This document shows positions 6,696-6,947 of a stretch of 6,947 nt of DNA, piece by piece; within the stretch, counting starts at the first letter, position 1, and every line of letters starts with the position of its first letter. Position numbers and translations under genes: made by a program. Below the pieces are notes generated by a model. That model was given only the letters and a program-made list of their open reading frames with translations, was not told the DNA's origin and searched no databases. Origin of the DNA: Balneola sp. (GTDB lineage: Bacteria; Bacteroidota; Rhodothermia; Balneolales; Balneolaceae); NCBI GenBank assembly GCA_002730655.1, contig PCAT01000002.1:2209-9155 (forward strand), read 5' to 3'.

Positions 6696-6930
6696 TGTTA
6701 GAACTTGGGTTAGATGAATTTTGTAGGTCTTCCAACTGGTACCCAGCTTTAATTACAGCTTCTTGAATCTGATCGGCACTTAATTCATTACTTTGTACGG
6801 TTAGGATTTTTTGTGGATTTCCTATATCCACCTCCCATTTTATAACCCCTTCAAGCTCATCTAAAAATGTTTTAACTTTAGAGACGCAACCATTGCAAGC
6901 TATGTTTGATGTAAATGTTAAAATCTTCAA
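6685..6930 (-). CDS. Small HMA-domain metal-binding protein with TTG start
   Basis: An 81-residue single-domain protein of the heavy-metal-associated (ferredoxin-like beta-alpha-beta-beta-alpha-beta) fold. Strand one leads into SNIACNGCVSKVK (8-20), whose CxxC pair (Cys12, Cys15) is the usual site for Cu(I) or another soft metal; WEVDI (32-36) and AVIKAGYQLE (58-67) match the later strands and the second helix. The Met normally found in GMTCxxC is replaced by Ile10. The C-terminal tail (about 70-81) is Asn/Ser-rich and looks disordered. Start choice: the in-frame codons upstream reach a TAG at 6942-6940 after three sense codons, and the first usable initiation codon is TTG at 6930-6928. It is preceded by AGGGAG at a five-base spacing, one of the best Shine-Dalgarno matches in the window. 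The gene is first in the block with the AlkD-like and receptor genes. Function is probably metal trafficking or sensing; the metal is unknown. Confidence 0.85.
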   Translation of the reverse strand: MKILTFTSNIACNGCVSKVKTFLDELEGVIKWEVDIGNPQKILTVQSNELSADQIQEAVIKAGYQLEDLQNSSNPSSNNDF

Positions 6931-6947
6931 ATATACTCCCTAGGTTT

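Overview
The window (about 38-40% G+C by eye) looks like a chromosomal segment of a Bacteroidota bacterium. The main pointers are a TonB-dependent outer-membrane receptor with an N-terminal carboxypeptidase-like regulatory domain ahead of the plug, a short single-HMA metal-binding protein of the type common in that phylum, and mostly weak or absent Shine-Dalgarno sequences. This placement is inference from protein style; no rRNA or other phylogenetic marker beyond a partial topA is present. No tRNA, rRNA, CRISPR array, IS element or integrase was seen, and no intergenic gap exceeds about 185 bases.

Layout, left to right. Positions 1-767 (minus) hold the N-terminal third of DNA topoisomerase I, cut by the window edge. 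Behind it on the same strand are a BCP-like peroxiredoxin (841-1314) and a Nudix hydrolase of the ADP-ribose pyrophosphatase type (1499-2062). A 108-base divergent region separates the Nudix gene from the only plus-strand gene, AMP nucleosidase amn (2171-3334). Amn converges on a three-gene minus-strand block: a TTG-started HMA metal-binding protein (6685-6930), an AlkD-like DNA alkylation repair protein (5976-6695, overlapping the HMA gene by 11 bases) and an 847-residue TonB-dependent receptor of the heme/hemoglobin-type family (3388-5931, 44 bases after the AlkD-like gene).

How the genes may work together. The Nudix enzyme (ADP-ribose to AMP plus ribose 5-phosphate) and Amn (AMP to adenine plus ribose 5-phosphate) could act in sequence, and they share a divergent control region. 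The HMA protein, AlkD-like protein and receptor are arranged as an operon and suggest a metal or metal-chelate uptake theme with an unexpected DNA-repair gene in the middle. Topoisomerase and peroxiredoxin are housekeeping and stress functions.

No clearly new biological system is evident. The points most worth a second look are the HMA/AlkD/receptor operon, the receptor's lack of the usual heme-ligand histidines, the dyad and homopolymer runs at the receptor start, and the altered active-site loop of the peroxiredoxin.
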